A DNA stretch of 5,817 nucleotides. Source: Bacillota bacterium (GTDB taxonomy: Bacteria; Bacillota; Sulfobacillia; RBS10-35; JAJYVN01). Shown here piece by piece: positions 1 to 5,817 of this stretch (position 1 is its first letter; every line of letters starts with the position of its first letter). The stretch lies in contig JAJYVN010000193.1 in NCBI GenBank assembly GCA_021791995.1, forward strand, positions 1 to 5,817, written 5' to 3'. The notes under the pieces were generated by a model that was not told the origin of the DNA, ran no database searches, and saw only the letters and a list, made by a program, of their open reading frames with translations. The translations under genes and the position numbers were made by a program.

Positions 1-48
1 CCGACCCCAGCTCGCTCGACCAACCAACGTTAAGCTGGGTGGGCGGAA

Positions 49-309
49 ATGGGGAAAAACGGATGCTGCCTAGCACCACAATTTTGGGATGCACCCCGTG
101 CAGTCCGTGTGGAGGATTTACCGGAAGCCATTGCCCGTACGCAGATGCTGCGGACGATGCCGGCACCGATGGTGGAGTCGATTCTTGCGCTGATGCGCCA
201 AGGGCCCTCATCTGCGGCTCTCGCCGTCCGCACGGCAGAACCGATCACGGGTCGGGCACCGCGTACGTTTGCAGAGTGGGCCAACACGCACCGTACGGCC
301 TTCGAGTAA
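49..309 (+). pseudogene. Remnant: C-terminal end of an NmrA-type NAD(P)-binding oxidoreductase
   Basis: The 86-residue frame starts at ATG 49 and ends at TAA 307-309. From about residue 18 on (VRVEDLPEAIARTQML, then ITGRAPRTFAEW and a final HRTAFE) it resembles the extreme C-terminus of NmrA/atypical short-chain dehydrogenase proteins. These usually end in a 'TGR-PRTF-W---H--AF' pattern and are about 280-300 residues long. The N-terminal Rossmann fold with its glycine-rich nucleotide-binding loop is absent. An in-frame TAA at 31-33 closes the frame upstream, and the first ~14 residues (GKNGCCLAPQFWD) do not look like the family. No properly spaced Shine-Dalgarno precedes the ATG; GGCGGA sits almost against it. 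I infer a decayed or deleted gene that has kept its tail. A small expressed protein cannot be excluded. The family call rests on recognition of the tail only. Confidence 0.55.
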
Positions 310-344
310 CGGGGGGCACCTTGGCACCGCAGTGAGGCAAGAAC

Positions 345-393
345 GGCGGGAGCACGCGGGCGCAGTGAACACCACGCCCCGCGTGCTCCCGCC
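345..393. terminator. Bidirectional GC-rich hairpin terminator between convergent frames
   Basis: A 16-bp arm at 345-360 (GGCGGGAGCACGCGGG) is perfectly complementary to 378-393 (CCCGCGTGCTCCCGCC), with a 17-base loop. It lies 35 bases past the stop of the oxidoreductase remnant (+) and 8 bases past the stop of the M16 peptidase gene (-), where a shared terminator would sit. Neither side has a long T run: CAAACGCTTTACT on the + side, GTTCTTGCC on the - side. Termination may therefore depend on the hairpin alone or on a helper factor. The rest of 310-401 holds no gene. Confidence 0.75.
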
Positions 394-401
394 CAAACGC
401 T

Positions 402-3395
402 TTACTCCATCGCAGACTCCGCTGCATCCACACCCGGAAGGAGTTCCTCCACCTGAAGCTCCGCCTGGCGATCCCGCAGTTCCCGATTCGCGCCCTCCAA
501 CATCGATCGCCCCGCCACGACACACACCGAAGACCGGGCGCGCCCCGCCTCGAGTGCATCTGCGATGGCCCGACGCACTCGCTCCGGCGTAGCCGACAGC
601 GTCATGGCGTGACGCGCGTCACGCATTTCGGGCGTGAGCCCCGCAATATGCCGCTGCAGCGCCGTGCCAGTCGCTTCGGCTGGGCGGATGGGATGCTCCC
701 CGTCCTTGAGTGTGGCGATGATGGCACGGTCGACATCGACCTGCGCCCACGGCACTTGACGGACGTGTGCTTCGGTCGCATTGAAGACACCCAGTGTTCG
801 GACAACGTGTGGGTCCTGCCAGGACAGAAGCGCGATCTCGCCGGATAACGCGTCGTAGGAGAAGGCCCCTCCGTAGGCAGCACCTCGGAACCGCACTTCT
901 GGCAGTATGTATGCATTGGTGACCAGGTGCGCCCCCACGCCGAGAAACGGTGAATCCGGGTGCGTATAACCTGGTGCAGGCATGACCTCCGCACAATACG
1001 CCACCTGAAGGGGACCAGCCAACGCCGTACGACGGTTGCCTTCCACGACTGGTTCCTCCCTGTCCGCTCCTTCAGGTCGCAGGGGTCCGCCCGACCACCT
1101 TCGAAGGGCCCGGCGAACGATATCGGCCGATCGGTCCGAGCCCGTGAAACTTGCGACAAGGCCTCCGGCCCGCACCATATCCCGAATGCCATCGATCCGT
1201 TCCATGATCCTCCCCCCCTCACTCGCAAAGGAGTGCTGCAGCCGAGAGAGGAGCCGCAATTGCGGAATCCCATACATCCATTCGTGCAGCTGACCATTGC
1301 GATCGAGGACCCGGGCCGCAAAACGGCGAGCGACAGTGCTGCCGCCGTTAACCAATGCACTCTGCCGCTCGGCAAAGGCCTCATCCAGGACAATCGCGAG
1401 CCGATTGCCGTCGTGCGGGTCCACCGCGAGGATCAGGTCGAAAAGGACACCGAGCGCATCCTCCATCTGATCGTCCAGGGCTTTCAGCGAGAAATGCATC
1501 CGTCGCAACGCTGCACCACCGGACGCCTTCCGTCCTAGCACCGGCCAGCACCCAATCCCGCCGGTGAATGCCGAGAGCCGTGCCGCAATGCCCTCGTAAT
1601 CCATCCCAGCTGCACCAAGTTGATGGATGGCATCCACGTAACTCGGGACGTAAAGCCACTGCTCCTGGGTTAGTGCGCTCGCATCCAGATTGAGTTCCAG
1701 GTAGTTGATTCCATTGGTGAAAACGTCGTTCCGCAAGAATTCGACGCCGTCACGCAACGTCTCCACCGTGGTAGGGATATGCCGGGGACGCGGGGGCACA
1801 TCGCGGACGCTCAACTGCGGCAGAAGGCCTACTGCCTCCGGAGGGTTCGGTGTGCCCGAGTTACGCTCCACCTCCCAAGCGACGACCGCAATGCGCTCCA
1901 CCTCTTGATCGTCCAGACGCGCCCGAACTGCGGCCATCCGCTCGGTGAAGGCCTGATCGATCCGCGTTTGATAATGAGGACTGGGCCGCAGGATCGTCAG
2001 GAGCCGATGGGGGTTATCGAGCAACCGCTCACGGATCAGCCGGTTGAAGAATCGTCGATCCGCACGATACTGCGCGTGACACACCTCCAAGTGCTGCCGT
2101 GCAGCAATCAACGCGAGCGGATCCAATCCCAGCCGCCAGGCCTCAACCACCACGAAGGAGACATGGATGGGAAGCTGCGAGGGAATCTCCAGGTGCCTGT
2201 ATGCCGCCTGATGGAAGGCGGCCTCCACACGCTCCTCGGGGATCTCGCTCTCGGCCACACGACGCAGCGTATCGAGCACCAGGCGCTCGAACCGATCGGC
2301 TCGGTCCGCTTCGCTCCCCTTCAACCCAACCTGGTAGATGCCGTCGGGACCTGCCGCCCAGGTCCCGGTTTGCGTCTCTGCCTGGCCAAGGCGAGAGTCC
2401 GCCAAGGCCTTGCGCAAGGGGGCCGCCTCGTTGCCGTCCAAGATCCAGTCGAGCACCTCGAACGCCATGCGTTCCACTGGATCCGTTGCGTCACCAGCGA
2501 CCCATTGGAGCAAGAGATAGGTTTTGCTGTCGGTCGCCTCCCCGTCGTCAACCTGATACTCCGCCGTAGCGCGCATGGGCTCCAACCAACGCGGTTGGCG
2601 AGTGAGGGTCAGATCCACCGGGCGCCGCACAAAGCCCTCGAGCCGTTGGTCCAGAAAGGCTAGATGTTCCGTGAGGGGGATATCGCCATAGGTGACAAAG
2701 ATTGCGTCGCTCGGGTGATAGTATGCTTGGTAGAAGCGCTTCAACCCGTCATACGTAAGATCCGGGATCGCCTGTGGATCACCGCCCGATGTCCGAGCGA
2801 AGACGGTTGCGGGTACAAGGTTACGGAGACTCACCCACTGCAATCGCACCTCCGGTTTAGAGAAGTACCCCTTCATCTCATTGAAAACCACGCCTGTCTC
2901 CTGGAGCGCGCCCGTCGGCTTCTCCGGGTCCACTGGTGCCAAGCGGTGCCCTTCGCGCAGGAACGTCTCCTCGGTGAGCAGAGGATGAAACACAGCGTCG
3001 AAGTATACGTCGGCGAGGTTGAACAGGTCCTGGTGCACGGTGCTGCTGACGGGATACGTCGTGAAGTCAGCCCCGGTCATCGCATTGATAAAGGTACCCA
3101 TGCTCATCTTAATCATCTCGAAGAACGGCTGCCGCACCGGATACTTCCGTGATCCTCCCAACACGCTATGCTCCAGTATGTGTGCCGCGCCGCAGTCGTC
3201 CCAGGGCACCGTCGGGAGCGTTATGGAAAAGAGATTTTCATTGTCCTGGGCCGCGATATGAAAGAGTTGGGCTCCGCTCGAGGAGTGCTCCGCACGGTAG
3301 GCCACAGCGCGCAGATCCGCGATCGGCCGCACCTCCCGGATGGTGAAGCCATGAAGCTCTTTCCCGACCGTAACTGCAGCGTTCTTGTCATTCAT
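402..3395 (-). CDS. M16C zinc metallopeptidase, presequence protease (PreP/Cym1)-like
   Basis: This is a complete 997-residue protein, the usual length for the M16C PreP/falcilysin group. These enzymes enclose and degrade unfolded peptides in a large chamber. The inverted zinc motif HxxEH is H72-I-L-E75-H76, followed by the family string SVLGGSRKYPV. The third zinc ligand is Glu173 in GVVFNEMKG. The first-half C-terminal M16 domain shows FYQAYYHPSDA at 221-231. An M16C-associated linker region follows at roughly 460-700, with TNGINYLELNLD from residue 560 and FTGGIG after it. The second half carries VRFRGAAYGGAF, where Arg835 and Tyr841 match the conserved Arg/Tyr pair (spacing 6) that helps hold substrate in PreP. 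No signal peptide or membrane segment is seen, so a cytosolic role in peptide turnover is inferred. ATG 3393-3395 is preceded by AAAGAAGG at 7 bases, which supports this start. The family call is firm; the natural substrate is unknown. Confidence 0.95.
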   Translation of the reverse strand: MNDKNAAVTVGKELHGFTIREVRPIADLRAVAYRAEHSSSGAQLFHIAAQDNENLFSITLPTVPWDDCGAAHILEHSVLGGSRKYPVRQPFFEMIKMSMGTFINAMTGADFTTYPVSSTVHQDLFNLADVYFDAVFHPLLTEETFLREGHRLAPVDPEKPTGALQETGVVFNEMKGYFSKPEVRLQWVSLRNLVPATVFARTSGGDPQAIPDLTYDGLKRFYQAYYHPSDAIFVTYGDIPLTEHLAFLDQRLEGFVRRPVDLTLTRQPRWLEPMRATAEYQVDDGEATDSKTYLLLQWVAGDATDPVERMAFEVLDWILDGNEAAPLRKALADSRLGQAETQTGTWAAGPDGIYQVGLKGSEADRADRFERLVLDTLRRVAESEIPEERVEAAFHQAAYRHLEIPSQLPIHVSFVVVEAWRLGLDPLALIAARQHLEVCHAQYRADRRFFNRLIRERLLDNPHRLLTILRPSPHYQTRIDQAFTERMAAVRARLDDQEVERIAVVAWEVERNSGTPNPPEAVGLLPQLSVRDVPPRPRHIPTTVETLRDGVEFLRNDVFTNGINYLELNLDASALTQEQWLYVPSYVDAIHQLGAAGMDYEGIAARLSAFTGGIGCWPVLGRKASGGAALRRMHFSLKALDDQMEDALGVLFDLILAVDPHDGNRLAIVLDEAFAERQSALVNGGSTVARRFAARVLDRNGQLHEWMYGIPQLRLLSRLQHSFASEGGRIMERIDGIRDMVRAGGLVASFTGSDRSADIVRRALRRWSGGPLRPEGADREEPVVEGNRRTALAGPLQVAYCAEVMPAPGYTHPDSPFLGVGAHLVTNAYILPEVRFRGAAYGGAFSYDALSGEIALLSWQDPHVVRTLGVFNATEAHVRQVPWAQVDVDRAIIATLKDGEHPIRPAEATGTALQRHIAGLTPEMRDARHAMTLSATPERVRRAIADALEAGRARSSVCVVAGRSMLEGANRELRDRQAELQVEELLPGVDAAESAME

Positions 3396-3402
3396 TCACA
3401 TG

Positions 3403-3410
3403 CCTTCTTT
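3403..3410 (-). promoter_or_regulatory. Ribosome binding site of the M16 peptidase gene
   Basis: On the minus strand AAAGAAGG ends 7 bases before the ATG at 3395-3393. This is a good Shine-Dalgarno match and supports the MNDKN start. No other in-frame start upstream is better placed. Confidence 0.7.
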
Positions 3411-3447
3411 GCAGGGGACAGAGTTCGAGCGAGGAAGTCCACTTCGA

Positions 3448-3490
3448 CGCTGGGTAAGCCACTCCTTGCCGCTGGGTGCATGAACCAGCG
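3448..3490. repeat. Three copies of CGCTGG(G/T)T octamer, candidate operator
   Basis: CGCTGGGT occurs at 3448-3455 and again at 3470-3477, exactly 22 bases apart (about two helical turns). A reverse-strand copy, CGCTGGTT, occupies 3483-3490. The second and third copies form an inverted repeat, CGCTGG-N9-CCAGCG. This layout in a divergent intergenic region resembles a regulator binding array. No regulator is encoded in the window, and an 8-mer repeat in GC-rich DNA could arise by chance. Confidence 0.3.
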
Positions 3491-3518
3491 AACGGGCGCG
3501 CTTTGCGCACCTTGCAAC

Positions 3519-3524
3519 AAAGGA
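3519..3524 (+). promoter_or_regulatory. Ribosome binding site deciding the glycosylase start
   Basis: AAAGGA lies 8 bases before ATG 3533. This favours the MTHWIW start over the in-frame GTG at 3476, which would add 19 residues unlike the family and lacks a clear Shine-Dalgarno. Confidence 0.7.
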
Positions 3525-3532
3525 AACACCCA

Positions 3533-4141
3533 ATGACACACTGGATCTGGTCCGAGGCTCGGCAAGCGCTTGAACGACAGGATCCCGCCCTGATTCCGGC
3601 CCTCTCAGTCGTAGTATGCCCACCGGCTTGGGAGGACACGACTCCCCTGGAGCACCTGGTTCGCTCGGTGTGCTCCCAGCAGCTCTCCGTCGCCGGGGCC
3701 AAGACCGTCGAAGCACGTCTGGCACAGGCCTGCGGGGGTGCCATCTCCGCAGAGGCGCTGTCGGCGCTCGGACCGGAGGAATTGCGCGCAGTGGGCCTCT
3801 CCCGTGCAAAGGCCAAAAGTATCGCCGCCATTGCGGAGTGTGATCGCAAAGGCCAATTGAAGCGAGAAGACCTGAGCACACTGAGCGATGAGACGGTCGC
3901 TGCGCGCTTGATCCAACTGCCCGGCGTCGGCCGATGGACCGCCGAAATGTTTTTGATGTTCTGTTTGTGGCGCCCCGATGTTCTTCCCGCCGCAGACCTC
4001 GGACTGCGCTACGCCATCGCTCGCCTGGACGGCCTTTTGTCGGAGCCCGTCTCCCCCGCTACGGCACTCAGCAGGGGCGAAGCGTGGCGCCCATGGCGCA
4101 GTGCAGCCGTGATGGCGCTTTGGGCGTGGCGCCGAACATGA
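3533..4141 (+). CDS. DNA-3-methyladenine glycosylase, AlkA family (short form)
   Basis: This 202-residue protein belongs to the HhH-GPD superfamily of base-excision repair glycosylases, which remove alkylated purines such as 3-methyladenine from DNA. Near the N-terminus SVCSQQLSVAGAKT (45-58) matches the family 'I-SQQLS---A' helix. GLSRAKAKSI (88-97) is the conserved lead-in. The helix-hairpin-helix is LPGVGRWTAEMFLMF (129-143). The catalytic aspartate is Asp155 in DVLPAADLGLRYAI, equivalent to Asp238 of E. coli AlkA. W185-R-P-W-R-S near the end is also typical. It lacks the extra N-terminal domain of E. coli AlkA (282 residues) and resembles the compact ~200-residue Mag/AlkA form. No FeS-cluster cysteines are present, which argues against a Nth/MutY type. 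Its stop overlaps the start of the HAD gene as ATGA, so the two are probably cotranscribed. No Ada-type regulator is visible nearby. Confidence 0.92.
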   Translation: MTHWIWSEARQALERQDPALIPALSVVVCPPAWEDTTPLEHLVRSVCSQQLSVAGAKTVEARLAQACGGAISAEALSALGPEELRAVGLSRAKAKSIAAIAECDRKGQLKREDLSTLSDETVAARLIQLPGVGRWTAEMFLMFCLWRPDVLPAADLGLRYAIARLDGLLSEPVSPATALSRGEAWRPWRSAAVMALWAWRRT

Positions 4142-4791
4142 GCATCTGGCAGTGGCTCCTCTTCGACCTCGACGGCACCGTCAGCGACCCCGCGGTCGGC
4201 ATCACGCGTTCTGTGATCCATGCCATGCAGTCCCTCGGCTACTCCCCACCCTCTCCCTCCAGCATCCGATGGACGGTTGGTCCACCCCTACGGGACAACT
4301 TCCAGCGCCTGGTCCCAACGGCGAGCAGGGCGGAGATCGAGCAGTTGGTGGCCGCCTTTCGCGCTCGCTACGTACCGATCGGCATGTACGAAAACGAACT
4401 CTATCCCGACATGGCCGAGACGCTTGCGGCCTGCGCGGCCGCAGGCCAAACCCTGGGGCTCGCCACGCTCAAACCCACATCCCTCGCCCGCGGTGTCCTG
4501 AAGCACTTCCGGCTGGCGACACTCTTTTCGTCCGTTGTCGGCAGCTACCTCGACGGTAGGCGAGACGATAAAGCGAAGGTCATCCGTCGTTCACTCACGG
4601 TATTGGGCGCGGATCCAGCGCAGACGGTGATGATCGGTGATCGAGCGAGTGACGTCCTCGCGGCACGATCCTGCGACATCCCCGCCATCGGCGTTCGCTG
4701 GGGATACGCGCCAGCCGTCGAGTTGGAGGGATCCCGCCCCCTGGCCATCGCGAGCGATCCGATGGAGCTACGGAGTCTGCTCCTGCCATAG
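4138..4791 (+). CDS. HAD-family phosphatase, 5'-nucleotidase / phosphoglycolate phosphatase-like
   Basis: This is a 217-residue cytosolic HAD subfamily IA hydrolase. Motif I is FDLDGT, with nucleophile Asp10 and acid/base Asp12. Motif II is Thr110 in LATLKPT; relatives usually read ATSKP, so the Ser is Leu here but the key Thr is kept. Motif III is Lys145 in RRDDKAKVI. Motif IV is MIGDRASD, with Asp168 and Asp172 for Mg2+. The cap at about 15-85 includes VGPPLRDNF and IGMYENELYP. Together with VVGSYLDGRRDDK this resembles the HAD 5'-nucleotidase group (PA0065-like), often annotated as phosphoglycolate phosphatase. ATG 4138 overlaps the glycosylase stop by 4 bases, and no separate Shine-Dalgarno is evident, which suggests translational coupling. 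A longer in-frame start at 3934 would add 68 residues wholly inside the glycosylase gene and unlike the family, so I reject it. The fold and phosphatase class are secure; the substrate is not. Confidence 0.9.
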   Translation: MSIWQWLLFDLDGTVSDPAVGITRSVIHAMQSLGYSPPSPSSIRWTVGPPLRDNFQRLVPTASRAEIEQLVAAFRARYVPIGMYENELYPDMAETLAACAAAGQTLGLATLKPTSLARGVLKHFRLATLFSSVVGSYLDGRRDDKAKVIRRSLTVLGADPAQTVMIGDRASDVLAARSCDIPAIGVRWGYAPAVELEGSRPLAIASDPMELRSLLLP

Positions 4792-4820
4792 CAAGCCGTT
4801 CCTACGTCTACCGCACGCGG

Positions 4821-5817
4821 TCACCCAACCTCGTTCCGTACAGTGAAGCGCTCGGGTGCGCATGCCTGCGGCAGCGAAGCACCATCCACGATAGCCTGGG
4901 CAATCCGTTGCGCGGTGAGTGGTGCCAGAAGGATCCCGTTCCGGTGGTGACCGGTTGCAAGCATCGTCCGCGCGGATCCCGGTAGCCACCCCAAGACGGG
5001 CAGGTGGTCCGGCGTTGTCGGCCGGAGTCCAGCCCAACCCTCCTCCCATTCCGCATCCGCGAATGCGGGGAGACTGGCGATCGCAGCCCCGGCAAGCCGC
5101 GCCATGGCGGCCGCCGTCACCCGTCGGTCGAACCCTGCCTGCGGCTCCTCCGTCGCACCGACGAGCACCCGGCCTCCGGCCTTCGGAACGAGGTAGCAGT
5201 GATCCGTCCACAATACCTGCGGCAGATTGGCGCGCGTGTGACGCAAGAGTAACCGCTGGCCCTTGAGCGGCACCACCGGAATCTCTACCAACCGCCCGCT
5301 CCAGGCACCGGCGGCCACAACCACCGTCTGGGCCTCCAGGCGCCCTTCCGCCGTTTCCACCCGCCCGTCCAGCACGCGAAGTGCCGGCGTACCCTCCCGG
5401 ATGTCCACGCCAGATTGCGCTGCTGCTTGCGCAAGCGCCAGGGTAAAGCGATACGCGTCCACCTGACCGTCCGGAACCCACAACCCGAGGACGGCATCCG
5501 CCACACCCGGAGCCTGCGCCGCACACTCCTGGGCGTCACAAATCCGCACCGTGAGGCCGGCTCGGCCTTGCCATTCCGCACGCGCGCGGAGCGCGGCGGC
5601 GCTCCCCTCGGTCGATGCAACCCGCAGAATGCCGTCCATGTGAAGACCGCAACCGTCATCCAGCGTCGCACAAAAGGAGGGGAACAGATCCCGCGAGGAC
5701 ATCCCCAGATCCAACAGCGGCCCTGGCCCCTCCGCCTCCACCTGAGGAGCCAGCATGCCGCCGGCACCGAACGACGCGCCGCAGGCAACCGTCAGGCGCT
5801 CCAGCAGAGTGACCGTC
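4821..5817 (-). CDS. thiO: Glycine oxidase ThiO (FAD-dependent), N-terminus cut by window edge
   Basis: About 331 residues of an expected ~360-370 are visible. The frame runs open to base 5817 (TVTLLERL...GASFGAGGMLAPQVEA), so the FAD-binding GxGxxG strand lies off the window and ATG 5756 is internal. ThiO oxidises glycine to iminoacetate/glyoxylate for the thiazole half of thiamine. GGMLAPQ, the following GPLLDL-(9 residues)-FPSF stretch, VVVAAGAWSGRL (FAD domain) and VPLKGQRLLL are typical. The C-terminal signature is WAGLRPTTPDHLPVLG followed by ATGHHRNGILLAPLTAQ. The arginines in GLRP and HRNG are 27 residues apart, as are the substrate-binding Arg302 and Arg329 of B. subtilis ThiO. His and Tyr in DHCYLVP match its His244/Tyr246 region. 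It converges on the HAD gene with 29 bases between stops. Other thi genes, if linked, would be to the right. Another DAO-family amine oxidase is possible but less likely. Confidence 0.87.
   Translation of the reverse strand, partial: TVTLLERLTVACGASFGAGGMLAPQVEAEGPGPLLDLGMSSRDLFPSFCATLDDGCGLHMDGILRVASTEGSAAALRARAEWQGRAGLTVRICDAQECAAQAPGVADAVLGLWVPDGQVDAYRFTLALAQAAAQSGVDIREGTPALRVLDGRVETAEGRLEAQTVVVAAGAWSGRLVEIPVVPLKGQRLLLRHTRANLPQVLWTDHCYLVPKAGGRVLVGATEEPQAGFDRRVTAAAMARLAGAAIASLPAFADAEWEEGWAGLRPTTPDHLPVLGWLPGSARTMLATGHHRNGILLAPLTAQRIAQAIVDGASLPQACAPERFTVRNEVG

Larger units (their letters stand above)
3396..3532. promoter_or_regulatory. Divergent intergenic region, probable back-to-back promoters
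   Basis: These 137 bases separate the starts of the peptidase gene (-) and the glycosylase gene (+), so promoters for both should lie here. I see no convincing -35/-10 pair of the TTGACA/TATAAT type on either strand; the region has few A/T-rich hexamers. It does hold small symmetric elements: GAAGT-CC-ACTTC (3434-3445), a repeated CGCTGGGT octamer (3448-3490), and GCGC-TTT-GCGC (3498-3508). The promoter assignment comes from gene arrangement only. Confidence 0.5.

Noticed and set aside
30..287. Minus-strand 85-codon frame opposite the oxidoreductase remnant
   Set aside because: It has no recognisable motif and no ribosome binding site, and its composition fits the antisense of the coding-like + frame.
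602..1393. Minus-strand 263-codon frame within the peptidase gene
   Set aside because: It overlaps the peptidase C-terminal half in another frame on the same strand. Its Arg/Ser/Gly-rich composition is typical of an out-of-frame reading.
1779..2663. Long + strand open frame of 294 codons opposite the peptidase gene
   Set aside because: It lies fully antisense to the clearly conserved M16 coding region. Its translation (repeated RP, HPL and QR-rich stretches) shows no family motif, and long antisense frames are common in GC-rich genes.
3476..3532. GTG 3476 as an upstream start for the glycosylase
   Set aside because: The 19 extra residues are unlike the family, and ATG 3533 has AAAGGA at good spacing. 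The GTG also falls inside the repeated octamer region.
3934..4137. Longer HAD start adding 68 residues
   Set aside because: The extension lies inside the glycosylase gene in another frame and is Arg/Pro-rich. HAD motif I belongs within the first ~15 residues, as given by ATG 4138.
4810..4821. Small inverted repeat ACCGC-AC-GCGGT between the HAD and ThiO stops
   Set aside because: With a realistic loop only 4 bp can pair and there is no T tract, so it is too weak to call a terminator. The 29-base gap holds nothing else.
4768..5526. Minus-strand 252-codon frame overlapping thiO
   Set aside because: It is Gly/Arg/Cys-rich and out of frame with the ThiO motifs, so it is a shadow of thiO.
1..5817. 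Mobile elements, CRISPR arrays, tRNA/rRNA genes, toxin-antitoxin or phage-defence genes
   Set aside because: I saw no transposase motifs, regularly spaced repeats, tRNA-like cloverleafs or small gene pairs. Known housekeeping-type genes fill nearly all of the window.

Overview
This 5.8 kb window is GC-rich (by eye about 60%) and densely coded. The gene types, bacterial ribosome binding sites and ATGA-type gene overlap point to a bacterial chromosome, most likely a high-GC proteobacterium. The sequence alone does not fix the lineage.

Layout from left to right. (1) Bases 49-309 (+) are a short reading frame whose last ~70 residues look like the C-terminal end of an NmrA-type NAD(P)-binding oxidoreductase. 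The Rossmann part is missing and a stop lies just upstream, so it looks like a gene remnant. (2) Bases 310-401 hold a long GC-rich perfect hairpin (345-393) between two converging reading frames, probably a two-way terminator. (3) Bases 402-3395 (-) encode a complete 997-residue M16C zinc metallopeptidase of the presequence-protease (PreP/Cym1) type. (4) Bases 3396-3532 are a divergent intergenic region. It has good ribosome binding sites for both flanking genes and three copies of a CGCTGG(G/T)T octamer that could be an operator. (5) Bases 3533-4141 (+) encode a short AlkA-type DNA-3-methyladenine glycosylase. It overlaps by 4 bases (ATGA) a HAD phosphatase of the 5'-nucleotidase/phosphoglycolate-phosphatase-like group (4138-4791, +). 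(6) Bases 4821-5817 (-) encode most of a glycine oxidase ThiO, whose N-terminus lies beyond the right edge.

The glycosylase and HAD genes form a two-gene operon that plausibly links base-excision repair with nucleotide or phosphate-ester clean-up; that link is inferred from gene order. The peptidase (cytosolic peptide degradation) and ThiO (thiazole branch of thiamine synthesis) are transcribed the other way and have no evident functional tie to it. All four main genes belong to recognisable housekeeping families. I found no mobile element, CRISPR array, tRNA or rRNA, and no convincing sign of an undescribed system. The points most worth checking are the truncated oxidoreductase end, the repeated octamer in the divergent region and the glycosylase-phosphatase coupling.
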